Part shown: piece after piece, positions 8,946-16,650 of the stretch
How the letters are laid out: the number at the start of each line of letters is the position of its first letter
How positions within the stretch are numbered: the stretch's first letter is position 1
DNA from: JBBDMW01 sp040878005
Lineage (GTDB): Bacteria; Chloroflexota; Dehalococcoidia; Lucifugimonadales; Lucifugimonadaceae
DNA length: 51,090 nt
Assembly (NCBI GenBank): GCA_040878005.1
Contig: JBBDMW010000066.1
Span: 1 to 51,090, forward strand
Direction of reading: 5' to 3'
Position numbers and translations under genes: made by a program
The notes under the pieces: model-generated
What the model saw: only the letters and a program-made list of their open reading frames with translations
Database searches by the model: none
Told to the model about the DNA's origin: nothing

Positions 8946-9833
8946 CTACCGCGCAGCCGCCAGTAGCTCCTCGATCGCCGCCTCGTGCTGCTCATCGGCG
9001 TGGTATGAACTGCGCACCAGCGGGCCGGCCGCCACGTGCTTGAAGCCCATCTTCATGCCTTCGTCCCGCAACTGCTCGAACTCCCGCGGGTGGTAGAACC
9101 GTATGAGCGGGTGATGCTTCTGCGATGGCCGCAGGTACTGGCCCACTGTCAGCAGGTCGCAGTCGACCGCCCGCAGATCGCGCATGGTCTCCAGCACTTC
9201 GTCCATTGTCTCGCCCAGGCCCACCATCATGCCGGACTTGGTAGGCATGCGCGGGTCAATCTCCTTGACGCGCCTGATCAGCTCCAGCGACAGGTCATAG
9301 TCGCCCTTTGGCCTGACCTTCTTGAACACCCGCCGGACAGTCTCGATGTTGTGGTTAAGCACTTCAGGCTGTGCCTTCACAACAGCCGCGAGGGAATCCT
9401 GGCTGCCTCCGAAGTCGGGGATCAGCACCTCCACCTTGCAGTTGGGCGTGAGCCGGTGAATCTCCCGGATGCTCATGGCGAAGATGCCTGCGCCCGCGTC
9501 CGGCAGGTCGTCACGGTCCACTGACGTGACGACCGTGTATTTGAGGTCCATCTCCTGCACGGTCTGCGCCAGGCGAAATGGCTCGGCGGCGTCCAGCGTC
9601 CCCGGCCAGCCGGTTTTCACGTTGCAGTACGAGCACGCCCGGGTGCAGGTATCGCCGAGGATCATGAACGTGGCCGTGCGCCTGCCCCAGCAGTCGCCGA
9701 TGTTCGGACAGGCTGCCTCTTCACATACGGTGTGAAGCTTTGCGCCTCTGAAACGCTTCTTAAGGTCCAGGTAATTCTCACCACCCGGTGCGGGAACTTT
9801 GAACCACTCGGGTAGTCTGCGCTCTACTGCCAC
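8946..9833 (-). CDS. lipA: Lipoyl synthase
   Basis: Radical-SAM enzyme inserting sulfur at C6 and C8 of octanoyl groups on lipoyl domains. The auxiliary cluster motif is CEEAACPNIGDC (C-x4-C-x5-C), the radical-SAM cluster is CTRACSYC (CxxxCxxC), and the C-terminal RSSYHA supplies the serine ligand of the auxiliary cluster. All cluster ligands are intact. The start is GTG at 9833 with a weak ribosome site. lipB and lipoyl-dependent dehydrogenase genes are not in the window, so the lipoylated target cannot be inferred here. Confidence 0.96.
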   Translation of the reverse strand: MAVERRLPEWFKVPAPGGENYLDLKKRFRGAKLHTVCEEAACPNIGDCWGRRTATFMILGDTCTRACSYCNVKTGWPGTLDAAEPFRLAQTVQEMDLKYTVVTSVDRDDLPDAGAGIFAMSIREIHRLTPNCKVEVLIPDFGGSQDSLAAVVKAQPEVLNHNIETVRRVFKKVRPKGDYDLSLELIRRVKEIDPRMPTKSGMMVGLGETMDEVLETMRDLRAVDCDLLTVGQYLRPSQKHHPLIRFYHPREFEQLRDEGMKMGFKHVAAGPLVRSSYHADEQHEAAIEELLAAAR

Positions 9834-9932
9834 GTTGTTTATCCGGGATACTTAAAGGGAATGCCGTACGGCTGCATTGCCCAAGGGTTCTTTTTACCTC
9901 GGGTGCCAACTAGAGCAGAATAACAAATACGG

Positions 9933-11246
9933 ATGGGGTCACAGTGGTCCAGGAGCCGCGCAGATGATGCGGCGGCCACCGGGGATGGGTTCAATTGGAG
10001 CGCTTTGGGCAAGAAAAGCAGACGGCAGCGTTACACCGGGCCGGTATTGACAGAACATATCCAGGCAGAGCCGGGCGACAGGCTGGAACTCGTCCTTGGC
10101 GGGTTGAACACGGCTGGAGAGGCCACGGCTGAACTGGAGGGCGCTCCGGTGTCCGTGGCGGGAGGCCTGCCGGGAGAGCGCGTTGTTGCGGAGGTCATCA
10201 AGAAATTCCCGGAGCGCATCGCCGTGCGCACTGTCGAGGTGCTGGAGTCGTCGCCGGACAGGGTGGATGCGCCGTGCTCATATTTCCTTGAATGTACTGG
10301 CTGCCAGTGGCAGCATGTCAGCTACGAACGCCAACGGGCCCTGAAACGAGAGCGGGTGGAGGCTGAGATTCGTAAGTGGCCGGCACTTGCGGACGCAGAG
10401 GTGCTGCCCACAGCGCCCAGTCCGATGCAGTTTGGGTACAGGAACCATGCCCGGTTCACCATCGGCCGCCGCCACGGGGAGGTGGGCTACGTGAACGCCA
10501 CAACCCGAAGGTTCATGCGCATCGACCGCTGCATGCTCATGGACGATCAAATCAACGATGTCCTTGCAACGTTGCAGGACAACGTTCCCGGCATGACGCA
10601 GACTTCGGTGCGGGTTGGCGTGAATACCGGCTCCCTGCTTATTCAGCCGAAACTGAACAACCCGGACATAGACATCGCATCCGGCCAGAAGCATTACGAG
10701 GAAGAGATTTGTGGCCGCCGGTTCAGGGTGGCGGGCTCGTCGTTCTTCCAGGTCAACACGGCCCAGCTTGCCAGCATGGCGGAGATCCTGCGCGATGCGC
10801 TGCGCCTGGCCGGCGATGAAACAGTAGTGGACGCCTACAGTGGCGTCGGCACGTTTGCCATCCTGCTGGCCCCGTACGTCCGTCGGGTTATCGCCATCGA
10901 GGAGTCATCGTCAGCGGTGGCGGATGCCCGTGGAAACGCTGAGGGGCTCGACAACGTAGAATTCATCGAGGCCCGTTCAGAAGACGCGCTCAGGACGCTG
11001 GGCATACAGGCAGACGCCGTGATCCTGGACCCGCCCCGCAAGGGTTGTCATCCAGAAGTGCTGGATGCGCTGAAAGAACTACGCCCGGCAAGGGTGGCGC
11101 TGGTATCGTGCGAGCCTGAGGCAATGGCGCGTGACCTCGCCCGGCTGTGTGAAGGGCCGTTTATCCTTGAGGGCGTACAGCCGGTTGACATGTTTCCGCA
11201 GACCCGCCACGTTGAGGCGGTGGCCGGCTTGAGGCTCATTGACTGA
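9933..11246 (+). CDS. TrmA/RlmD-family RNA uracil-5-methyltransferase
   Basis: Methylates a uridine in rRNA or tRNA. A TRAM-like N-terminal domain (GDRLELVLGGLNTAG) is followed by a cluster-type cysteine set CSYFLECTGC (C-x5-C-x2-C). The SAM domain has VVDAYSGVGTFAILLA and DAVILDPPRKGC, then the nucleophile-bearing LVSCEPEAMARDL and the base-like glutamate in RHVEAV. The true start may be TTG 10047 (reading LTEHIQAEPGD), since the 38 residues before it look non-conserved. Target specificity (23S U1939, U747 or tRNA U54) cannot be told by eye. It leads an apparent operon with maf, tatA/B and tatC. Confidence 0.88.
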   Translation: MGSQWSRSRADDAAATGDGFNWSALGKKSRRQRYTGPVLTEHIQAEPGDRLELVLGGLNTAGEATAELEGAPVSVAGGLPGERVVAEVIKKFPERIAVRTVEVLESSPDRVDAPCSYFLECTGCQWQHVSYERQRALKRERVEAEIRKWPALADAEVLPTAPSPMQFGYRNHARFTIGRRHGEVGYVNATTRRFMRIDRCMLMDDQINDVLATLQDNVPGMTQTSVRVGVNTGSLLIQPKLNNPDIDIASGQKHYEEEICGRRFRVAGSSFFQVNTAQLASMAEILRDALRLAGDETVVDAYSGVGTFAILLAPYVRRVIAIEESSSAVADARGNAEGLDNVEFIEARSEDALRTLGIQADAVILDPPRKGCHPEVLDALKELRPARVALVSCEPEAMARDLARLCEGPFILEGVQPVDMFPQTRHVEAVAGLRLID

Positions 11247-11247
11247 C

Positions 11248-11955
11248 ATGCCCCGCACTGATTACCAGGCAACGCAGACAGGCTCGCCGCGTCTCCTGGC
11301 GCCGCTGGCACTCGCATCGGCGTCACCGCGCCGCGCCGGCATACTGAGCGATGCCGGATTCCGTTTCGACGTGTCCCCGGCCAATGTGAATGAAAGTGCT
11401 GTAGCCGCTGAGACTCCGGAGCAGATGGCCGTCAGACTGGCGGAGACGAAGGCTGCCAGTGTTGCCGCACGCCGGCCGGGTGATATCGTTCTGGGCGCAG
11501 ACACGCTGGTGGTGCTGGACGGCCAGGCCCTTGGCAAGCCTTCGGACGAAGCGGAGGCCACGGACATGCTCAGACGCCTGAGGGGCCGCAGCCATGATGT
11601 AATCACCGGCATTGCGGTGGCCGGAGCGTGCCGTCCGGTGTCCATGGCCGAGGTCACAAGAGTCGTGTTCCGAGCATACTCAGATGTGGAAATCCAGGAG
11701 TATGTATCCAGCGGCCGGCCACTGGACAAGGCGGGCGCGTACGGCATACAGGATGAGCCGTTTAGTCCTGCGGCATCGTTCACTGGCTGCTATTTGAACG
11801 TGGTGGGGCTGCCGCTGTGCGCGGTGACCCGACTGCTGCGGCAGGCAGGCTGCACGGCAGAAGACGACACCCTGCCGGAGTGTCCCGGGCCCGGCTGCGC
11901 TGGAGCAGACCTTATGGACACACGGGCGCATACAACCACAAGGACGTCCCGTTGA
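11248..11955 (+). CDS. maf: Maf-family nucleotide pyrophosphatase
   Basis: House-cleaning enzyme hydrolysing non-canonical or methylated nucleoside triphosphates. Family motifs are ALASASPRRAGIL at the N-terminus, ESAVAAETPEQMAVRLAETKA, VLGADTLVVLDG with the catalytic Asp, LGKPSDEAEATDML and KAGAYGIQD. ATG 11248 lies one base after the preceding stop. A TTG at 11239 is also in frame. The C-terminus, about 35 residues past the usual LLRQAG end, is a Cys/Thr-rich tail of unknown meaning that runs into the next gene's start. The tight spacing implies co-transcription with both neighbours. Confidence 0.92.
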   Translation: MPRTDYQATQTGSPRLLAPLALASASPRRAGILSDAGFRFDVSPANVNESAVAAETPEQMAVRLAETKAASVAARRPGDIVLGADTLVVLDGQALGKPSDEAEATDMLRRLRGRSHDVITGIAVAGACRPVSMAEVTRVVFRAYSDVEIQEYVSSGRPLDKAGAYGIQDEPFSPAASFTGCYLNVVGLPLCAVTRLLRQAGCTAEDDTLPECPGPGCAGADLMDTRAHTTTRTSR

Positions 11956-12404
11956 ACTTCATGGGCATAGGCAGCATGGAACTGGCCATCATTGGCCTGG
12001 TGGCGCTGTTCGTCGTTGGCCCGAAACGGCTGGCTGAAGGCGTCCGCTCTTTCCGTTCAGTCATGACCGAACTGCGCCGCCAGCGCGATGACCTGACCAG
12101 CATGGTCAAAGAGGCCATAGACGTGGACGACCTGAAGAAAGAGGTCAAGCGGCAGATAGATGTGGACGGGATCAAGAAGGGCCTGGACAAAGAGGGGCTT
12201 GAGAGCAGCCTGCGGCTGGACCAGGAAGAGGTTGACCCCCGCCCGCGCTCCAGGGCGCGCCCTGGCGGGTACACGTCGCGCCGAGCGCCAAAGAATGGAA
12301 AGTCCCCAGGCGCGCCGCCTGAGAGTTCCGAATCCCGCGAACAGGTTGAGTCGCCACAGGGTGAGGCGGACTCCAACAGTGACCCAGCCGGAGAGAAGTC
12401 TTGA
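11952..12404 (+). CDS. Twin-arginine translocase TatA/TatB-type subunit
   Basis: Inner-membrane pore or receptor subunit of Tat protein export. The N-terminus MNFMGIGSMELAIIG matches the canonical short periplasmic end and single membrane helix, then the GPKRL hinge and a long charged amphipathic helix to about residue 85. A disordered Pro/Ser/Glu tail follows. The extended amphipathic helix and placement before tatC favour a TatB-like role. TTG 11952 is chosen because AAGGA lies seven bases upstream and the residues before ATG 11961 match the family start. It overlaps the maf stop by four bases and tatC by one. Confidence 0.88.
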   Translation: MNFMGIGSMELAIIGLVALFVVGPKRLAEGVRSFRSVMTELRRQRDDLTSMVKEAIDVDDLKKEVKRQIDVDGIKKGLDKEGLESSLRLDQEEVDPRPRSRARPGGYTSRRAPKNGKSPGAPPESSESREQVESPQGEADSNSDPAGEKS

Positions 12405-13171
12405 TGGCTGACCGTGCTCAGCCGCTCCTCGAACACTTCGGTGAAATAAAGCGCAGGATGATTCGCTACGGCATCTTCCTGGTGCTGATGACCATCCTGG
12501 CGTTCTTCTTTTATGAAGAAATATTCCTGTTCCTGGAGGAGCCTGCCCGTGAGGCGTTGAACCCGGCAACAGGTGGGCAGCTCATATTCACTGACGTGAC
12601 CGAGTTCTGGGGCGCGACCGCCAAGATTTGCGTGATCGTTGGATTCGCATTGGCCCTGCCGTTCCTGCTGTGGCAGGTGATGATGTTCCTGCGGCCGGGC
12701 CTGACGAGCCGGGAGCGCAAGTACCTGTACCTGATGATTCCCGGCGGCACGCTGTCCTTCATCGTTGGTGTCGCATTCTCCTACTACATCATCCTGCCTG
12801 AGGCGATCACGTTTCTCCTGTCGTTCGGAGGTGAGGTCGCCACGCCCTACATCAGGGTGGGCTCCTACGTGAACCTGATGGTGAACCTGATGTTCTGGAT
12901 GGGCATTGTGTTCGAGATCCCAATCATGATGTTCTTCCTTGCCAAGATCGGCATAGTGAGCGCCAGGTGGCTGGGCCGGCAACGACGGTGGGCCATACTG
13001 ATGGCGTTCGTGATGGGCGCGCTGATAACGCCCACGTTTGACCCGGTGAACCAGGTGTTTGTGGCCGGGCCGGTGATCGTGCTGTTCGAACTGGGTTACT
13101 GGCTGGCGAGGATCGCTGAGCGAAGCCGCGCCGGAGCGCCCGCGAGGATTGGCGGCTCCACGGGCGGCTAG
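12404..13171 (+). CDS. tatC: Sec-independent protein translocase TatC
   Basis: Polytopic membrane receptor for twin-arginine signal peptides. HFGEIKRRMIRYGIF matches the conserved N-terminal cytoplasmic segment. The FLRPGLTSRERKY loop, six hydrophobic segments and LITPTFDPVNQ near the fifth helix are TatC hallmarks. ATG 12404 overlaps the previous stop as TGATG and is preceded by GGAGAG, so coupling to the TatA/B gene is clear. The 255-residue length is typical. A separate short tatA lies at 16315-16524, so the window holds a full Tat set, which fits the several exported redox proteins encoded here. Confidence 0.95.
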   Translation: MADRAQPLLEHFGEIKRRMIRYGIFLVLMTILAFFFYEEIFLFLEEPAREALNPATGGQLIFTDVTEFWGATAKICVIVGFALALPFLLWQVMMFLRPGLTSRERKYLYLMIPGGTLSFIVGVAFSYYIILPEAITFLLSFGGEVATPYIRVGSYVNLMVNLMFWMGIVFEIPIMMFFLAKIGIVSARWLGRQRRWAILMAFVMGALITPTFDPVNQVFVAGPVIVLFELGYWLARIAERSRAGAPARIGGSTGG

Positions 13172-13227
13172 TTGTACCGGAACCATTCCAACCACCGCGT
13201 CATGCAGCCACGCACAAAGTACGTCCG

Positions 13228-13331
13228 ACCCGCGCCGCCCAGTGTCCGAAGCGAAGCAAGTAAAAACCGGAGCCTCGAAGAGTGTCCGATCTGTAGGTGA
13301 GTATGAACGAGGACCTGGGCTGTGGAGTTTT
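13228..13331. repeat. Dispersed repeat copy, left of the scaffold gap
   Basis: A copy of the modular repeat containing AGTGTCCGAAGCGAAGCAAG, GGAGCCTCGAAGAGTGTCCG and GTAGGTGAGTATGAACGAG. The same modules occur at 50590-50700 (plus) and 50861-50981 and 51031-51090 (minus). Its last 55 bases (13277-13331) are repeated exactly at 13432-13486 across the N gap. Confidence 0.8.
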
Positions 13332-13431
13332 NNNNNNNNNNNNNNNNNNNNNNNNNNNNNNNNNNNNNNNNNNNNNNNNNNNNNNNNNNNNNNNNNNNNN
13401 NNNNNNNNNNNNNNNNNNNNNNNNNNNNNNN
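13332..13431. other. Assembly gap of exactly 100 N
   Basis: A run of exactly 100 N, a conventional scaffold-gap size, flanked by identical 55-base copies of the dispersed repeat. The true distance and the correctness of the join are unknown. Any reading frame crossing it is meaningless. Confidence 0.98.
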
Positions 13432-13800
13432 GAAGAGTGTCCGATCTGTAGGTGAGTATGAACGAGGACCTGGGCTGTGGAGTTTTAGGCAACTCACCTA
13501 TCCGACAACCAACCACTACCGCAGTGTCATCCTGGGCAAAGCGAAGGATCTCTCCTCGCGCATCCATGCTACCAACCACCCATTCCAACTACCACGTCAC
13601 CATGTCGTCTCGACCGAAGCGGAGAGACCCGGTCGGGTGCGGTGGACATGGCCGCCGACAGGCGGCCACACCGCCAACCACCAACGCCACGTTGGGACGC
13701 ACAAGGTGCGTCCATCACCCGAGCCGACCCCGAGCCGGCCAACCAAGCCTCGCAGAGTGTCCGACGCCGAAGGCGGAGTAAAAACAAGTACCGAGGCGGC
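13432..13800. repeat. Dispersed repeat cluster, right of the scaffold gap
   Basis: Starts with the 55-base duplicate, then at 13525-13560 a version of the interspersed GTCATCCTG...GCGAAGGATCT repeat that yields the spurious VILGKAKDLSS peptide. A TGTCGTCTCGACCGAAGCGG segment and another AGTGTCCGACGCCGAAGGCG module follow near 13756. No gene is seen between tatC and the stop of the next gene at 13840. Confidence 0.75.
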
Positions 13801-13839
13801 AGGCATGCGCGGTCGCGATCGCCGCCGCCAGTTTGTTTG

Positions 13840-14166
13840 CTACATCCTGAGACGCCTGACTGAGTCTTGGGCCTCTCTCAGCAATTCCCGGGCCAGGTCC
13901 TGCGCCCGCTTCACCTCCAGCAGCAGATCGGCTGCGTCGCGATGATCGTTGATATGCAGTTCAATGGCGTTAAGTTGCCAGAGGATGGCGCCGAGCCCTT
14001 GGGCCAACGCGTCGTGCGTGTCCCAGGCGGCGCTGTTTTTATCCTTCAGCATCTTGAGCGCGGCGTATTGCTGACGGGCCTGTTCAAGCTCGGCTGCGCA
14101 TTCGCACCCACTGCCGCATCCTCCTGCTCCGCCAGTGGAGGTGCCTGGGCCTTCCTCTTTTGCCAA
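13840..14166 (-). CDS. Stand-alone HisKA_3-like dimerisation/phosphoacceptor domain protein
   Basis: 108 residues. The TTG start is well supported by AGGAG eight bases upstream. The N-terminus is Gly/Cys-rich, with cysteines at 17, 21 and 23 (GCGSGCEC), then a coiled-coil-like stretch. Residues 47-70 (AAWDTHDALAQGLGAILWQL and on) resemble the H-box of NarL-type histidine kinases, with the candidate phospho-acceptor at His51-Asp52. The closing LARELLREAQDSVRRLR resembles the second helix of that domain. No ATPase domain, sensor or receiver is present. It could be a phosphotransfer or dimerisation partner of a kinase elsewhere, or a remnant. The start and full helical pair argue against simple decay. 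Function is inferred only. Confidence 0.6.
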   Translation of the reverse strand: MAKEEGPGTSTGGAGGCGSGCECAAELEQARQQYAALKMLKDKNSAAWDTHDALAQGLGAILWQLNAIELHINDHRDAADLLLEVKRAQDLARELLREAQDSVRRLRM

Positions 14167-14591
14167 CGCTTTCTCCTGCTGCGTTCAGCCCGAGCGTAGG
14201 AGACGTTCGTTTCTTTCAGGTGAACCCACGTTGATTACACGAATATCCATGGCCGCGGTTCCATCCACCGCCTGCCGGAATGCGTTAACCCGCTGTTTCG
14301 GATGGGGCATCGGGCGATGTTCCCGGTGCATGTGATCCACCTGACCGAGGGCGTGGCCGAAGCCCGATCAACGGCCGGCCAGTATCCGAAACCCGATTCC
14401 CACGGGCACTTTCGTGGATTGAAATCACCCGTGTGGGAGCGATTTTCGTCAACATGCGGGATGCCCGGAAGGTGTATGCGAGCAAAGATTATCACAATCG
14501 GCACGGCCTGAGATTTAAACAGGTAGAGGAACAGGCTGCTTCCCCGGCACACAATACGAGGTCGGCTTCTGGCACGAATTCGGGGAGTATT
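14167..14591. other. Intergenic region between divergent small regulatory-type genes
   Basis: 425 bases with no gene I recognise. It contains the AGGAG site of the leftward gene (about 14174-14178) and GGGGAG (14582-14587) before the TTG of the rightward regulator. Frames open here on both strands give low-complexity products. Promoters for both neighbours must lie here, but none is clear. Confidence 0.45.
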
Positions 14592-14957
14592 TTGGCCACT
14601 CAGCGAGAGAGCCTGTCGCACGGCAGGCTGCGCATACCGGGCCTTGCGGAACGGCTCAGAGCAGCAAGGCAGTCCAAAGGCATGACGCAGGAGCGCGCAG
14701 CCGATGTGTTGTCGGTCGCACGGCGAACGGTCTACATGTGGGAGTCCGGGCGTTCTGCGCCATCGCGTACGAGGCTCGAGACCATAGCTTCTGTGTACGG
14801 GAAGCCGGCGAACTGGTTTCTTGCCGGGGCAGCCGGGCTCATGGACTCCGATCCCTCCCTCGAACAGATCAAAAGGCGCATCGCGCGACTGCCGTCCAAG
14901 TACCGCACAGTGGTGGAGAAGGTGATCAAGGCGTTGGAAGACCTGGGCCCCGCCTGA
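14592..14957 (+). CDS. Xre-family helix-turn-helix transcriptional regulator
   Basis: 121 residues from TTG 14592, preceded by GGGGAG. Residues about 20-75 form a Cro/C1-type HTH: LAERLRAARQSKGMTQERAA followed by VARRTVYMWESGRSAPSRTRLE, with the usual TQxxxA, W-E-x-G-R and P-x-x-x-L positions. PANWFLAG and a C-terminal helical pair (QIKRRIARLPSKYRTVVEKV) probably dimerise. The frame is open further upstream, but that sequence is not conserved-looking. It is divergent from the HisKA_3-like gene and may regulate that intergenic region, as many small Xre proteins do (inference). Confidence 0.8.
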   Translation: MATQRESLSHGRLRIPGLAERLRAARQSKGMTQERAADVLSVARRTVYMWESGRSAPSRTRLETIASVYGKPANWFLAGAAGLMDSDPSLEQIKRRIARLPSKYRTVVEKVIKALEDLGPA

Positions 14958-15087
14958 TCTCCCGGCTGGCGGGAGTCCGCTTCACGCCCCGTACCCTGCC
15001 AGATAACATGGTGCAGCCCGCGGACACTCACAGAACCCACTTGCCAGTGCCGTAAGAAACCGAACGGCACAGCCGGAGGGACGCACT

Positions 15088-16236
15088 ATCCAGGCGATCA
15101 TCATCGGTGGCGGCATCGGCGGGATGGCATCTGCCATCGCCCTGCGCCGCGCTGGTATTCAAACCACGGCGTACGAGAGTAGCGAACGTCCCGCTGCCTC
15201 CGGAGCGGGAATCGTACTTGCCGCGAACAGCATGAAAGCGCTGGCCATGCTGGGCCTGGCAGACACAGTCACTGAGGCCGGCGCAGTTGTTACAAGGCTC
15301 CAGTTCCGGCGCCAGGACGGCGGCGTCCTGAAAGACCTGTCACCGGCAGACTTTTCGCCAGACCCGTCCGCCCGCATGATCGCAATTCACAGGACTGACC
15401 TGCACAACGTTCTGTCAGCTTCGCCCGACGCTCCGCCAATCAGGTTTAACAGCGAATGCACCGGGTTCGAGCAGGATGACGATGGCGTAACGGCGACTTT
15501 CTCCGATGGATCACATGAAAGGGCTGATTTACTGGTTGGAGCGGACGGTCTCTGGTCGGAGGTACGTTCCCGCCTGCATGGAGACGCAGCGCCGCGATTC
15601 GCGGGCTATTCAGCGTGGCGCGGCATCGCCATTCCAGGGGCGCCGCCTCTTCCGGAAGGCGTGGCTTTTGAAGCCACAGGCCGCGGGACAAGGTTCGGAT
15701 GCGCTCCGTTGGGCAGCGGACGGTTCTACTGGTGGGGAGCGTTTAATGCATCGTCGCCGCAGGCGGGCGGCGAGGCAAATGGGCGGCGCACCGCGGCACT
15801 GGCAGAATTCGAAGGCTGGCATGGCCTTGTCCGGTCGCTGATCGACGCCACGCCGGAGGATGAAATGCTGCTGCATGCGATATATGACCGGGATCCCCTC
15901 AAGGAGCGCTGGGGCGAAGGCCGGGTGACGCTCCTCGGCGATGCGGCGCATCCCATGACGCCGGACCTGGGCCAGGGAGCGTCACAGGCGCTGGAAGACG
16001 CCGTTGTGTTGGCGAAGGCCATGGGTGGCGCAGACGGCATTGAGGACGGACTGCGGCGATACGAGAAGGAACGGTCAGCAAGGACTTCGCCACTGGTAAG
16101 GCGTTCCCGGCTTATGGGGCGAATTGGGCAGGCCGAGAGCCTTCCGCTGCGCTGGCTGAGAGATGCCGCGCTTCGAGTGGCGCCGAACCGCCTTGTCGCC
16201 TCGCAGCTCAGGAGCGTCACAAGGTTTCCTGGCTGA
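15088..16236 (+). CDS. FAD-dependent aromatic-type monooxygenase, apparent AUC start
   Basis: 382 residues. The FAD Rossmann motif IIIGGGIGG lies before the first ATG (15124), so that ATG cannot be the start. Reading back in frame, no ATG, GTG or TTG occurs before a stop at 15004. The codon ATC at 15088 sits where methionine is expected (x-Q-A-I-I-I-G-G-G), with GGAGGG at 15075-15080 at good spacing. Further motifs are the VGADGLWSEVRSRL DG motif and LLGDAAHPMTPDLGQGASQA, the FAD-ribityl GD motif. It resembles salicylate or 3-hydroxybenzoate hydroxylases and zeaxanthin epoxidase-like enzymes. Its substrate is not predictable. Confidence 0.85.
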   Translation: MQAIIIGGGIGGMASAIALRRAGIQTTAYESSERPAASGAGIVLAANSMKALAMLGLADTVTEAGAVVTRLQFRRQDGGVLKDLSPADFSPDPSARMIAIHRTDLHNVLSASPDAPPIRFNSECTGFEQDDDGVTATFSDGSHERADLLVGADGLWSEVRSRLHGDAAPRFAGYSAWRGIAIPGAPPLPEGVAFEATGRGTRFGCAPLGSGRFYWWGAFNASSPQAGGEANGRRTAALAEFEGWHGLVRSLIDATPEDEMLLHAIYDRDPLKERWGEGRVTLLGDAAHPMTPDLGQGASQALEDAVVLAKAMGGADGIEDGLRRYEKERSARTSPLVRRSRLMGRIGQAESLPLRWLRDAALRVAPNRLVASQLRSVTRFPG

Positions 16237-16258
16237 AACGGCCGGCCCTGTACAAAGA

Positions 16259-16285
16259 AAAAGCCCGGCGTTTAACCGGGCTTTT
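16259..16285. terminator. Bidirectional rho-independent terminator
   Basis: AAAAGCCCGG (16259-16268) and CCGGGCTTTT (16276-16285) form a 10-bp stem with a 7-base loop. A-run and T-run flanks make it work in both directions, between the monooxygenase and the converging tatA. Confidence 0.92.
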
Positions 16286-16314
16286 CAGAAATGTCGCAGA
16301 AGTCCTTCCAGCGT

Positions 16315-16524
16315 TTAGCTGGCCGACTTGCTCTTCTCTACGTCCGTTTTCTGCTCTTCTTCGTCCTCTTTTTCGCCACCGCCCACTGAACTCTTGAACT
16401 CGCGGATGGCCTTGCCCATACCGGAGCCGATTTCAGGCAGTTTGCCCACGCCGAAGATGATCATCACAACGACGAGGATGAGGAAGATTTCGAGAGGGCC
16501 TATGCCCCGAAGGAAGCCGCCCAT
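16315..16524 (-). CDS. tatA: Twin-arginine translocase subunit TatA
   Basis: 69 residues. The N-terminus MGGFLRGIGPLEIFLILVVV is the typical TatA membrane helix, followed by the FGVGKLPEIGSGMGKAIREF hinge and amphipathic helix, then an acidic/lysine tail. TatA oligomers form the transport conduit that the TatBC receptor recruits. It is not beside the tatC operon, as in many bacteria where tatA is separate. The length and short tail distinguish it from the longer subunit at 11952. Confidence 0.94.
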   Translation of the reverse strand: MGGFLRGIGPLEIFLILVVVMIIFGVGKLPEIGSGMGKAIREFKSSVGGGEKEDEEEQKTDVEKSKSAS

Positions 16525-16650
16525 TAGCGCACCCCACAGAGGGTAGTTGACAATACGAGATGGCCCCCAGAATACGGGCGGCCATTCAGACTGTCAATCA
16601 ACAGGAGAGCCACGCGGGTAAAGGTTTAGTGGACTTTGGGCTCCCGCCAC

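Noticed and set aside
11912..13588. 558-codon minus-strand frame spanning tatA/B, tatC and the N gap
   Set aside because: It is antisense to well-supported Tat genes and crosses the 100-N gap, so it cannot be a real protein.
14235..14621. 128-codon minus-strand frame between the HisKA_3-like and Xre genes
   Set aside because: No ribosome site, no recognisable motif, and it overlaps the Xre start; probably chance in GC-rich DNA.
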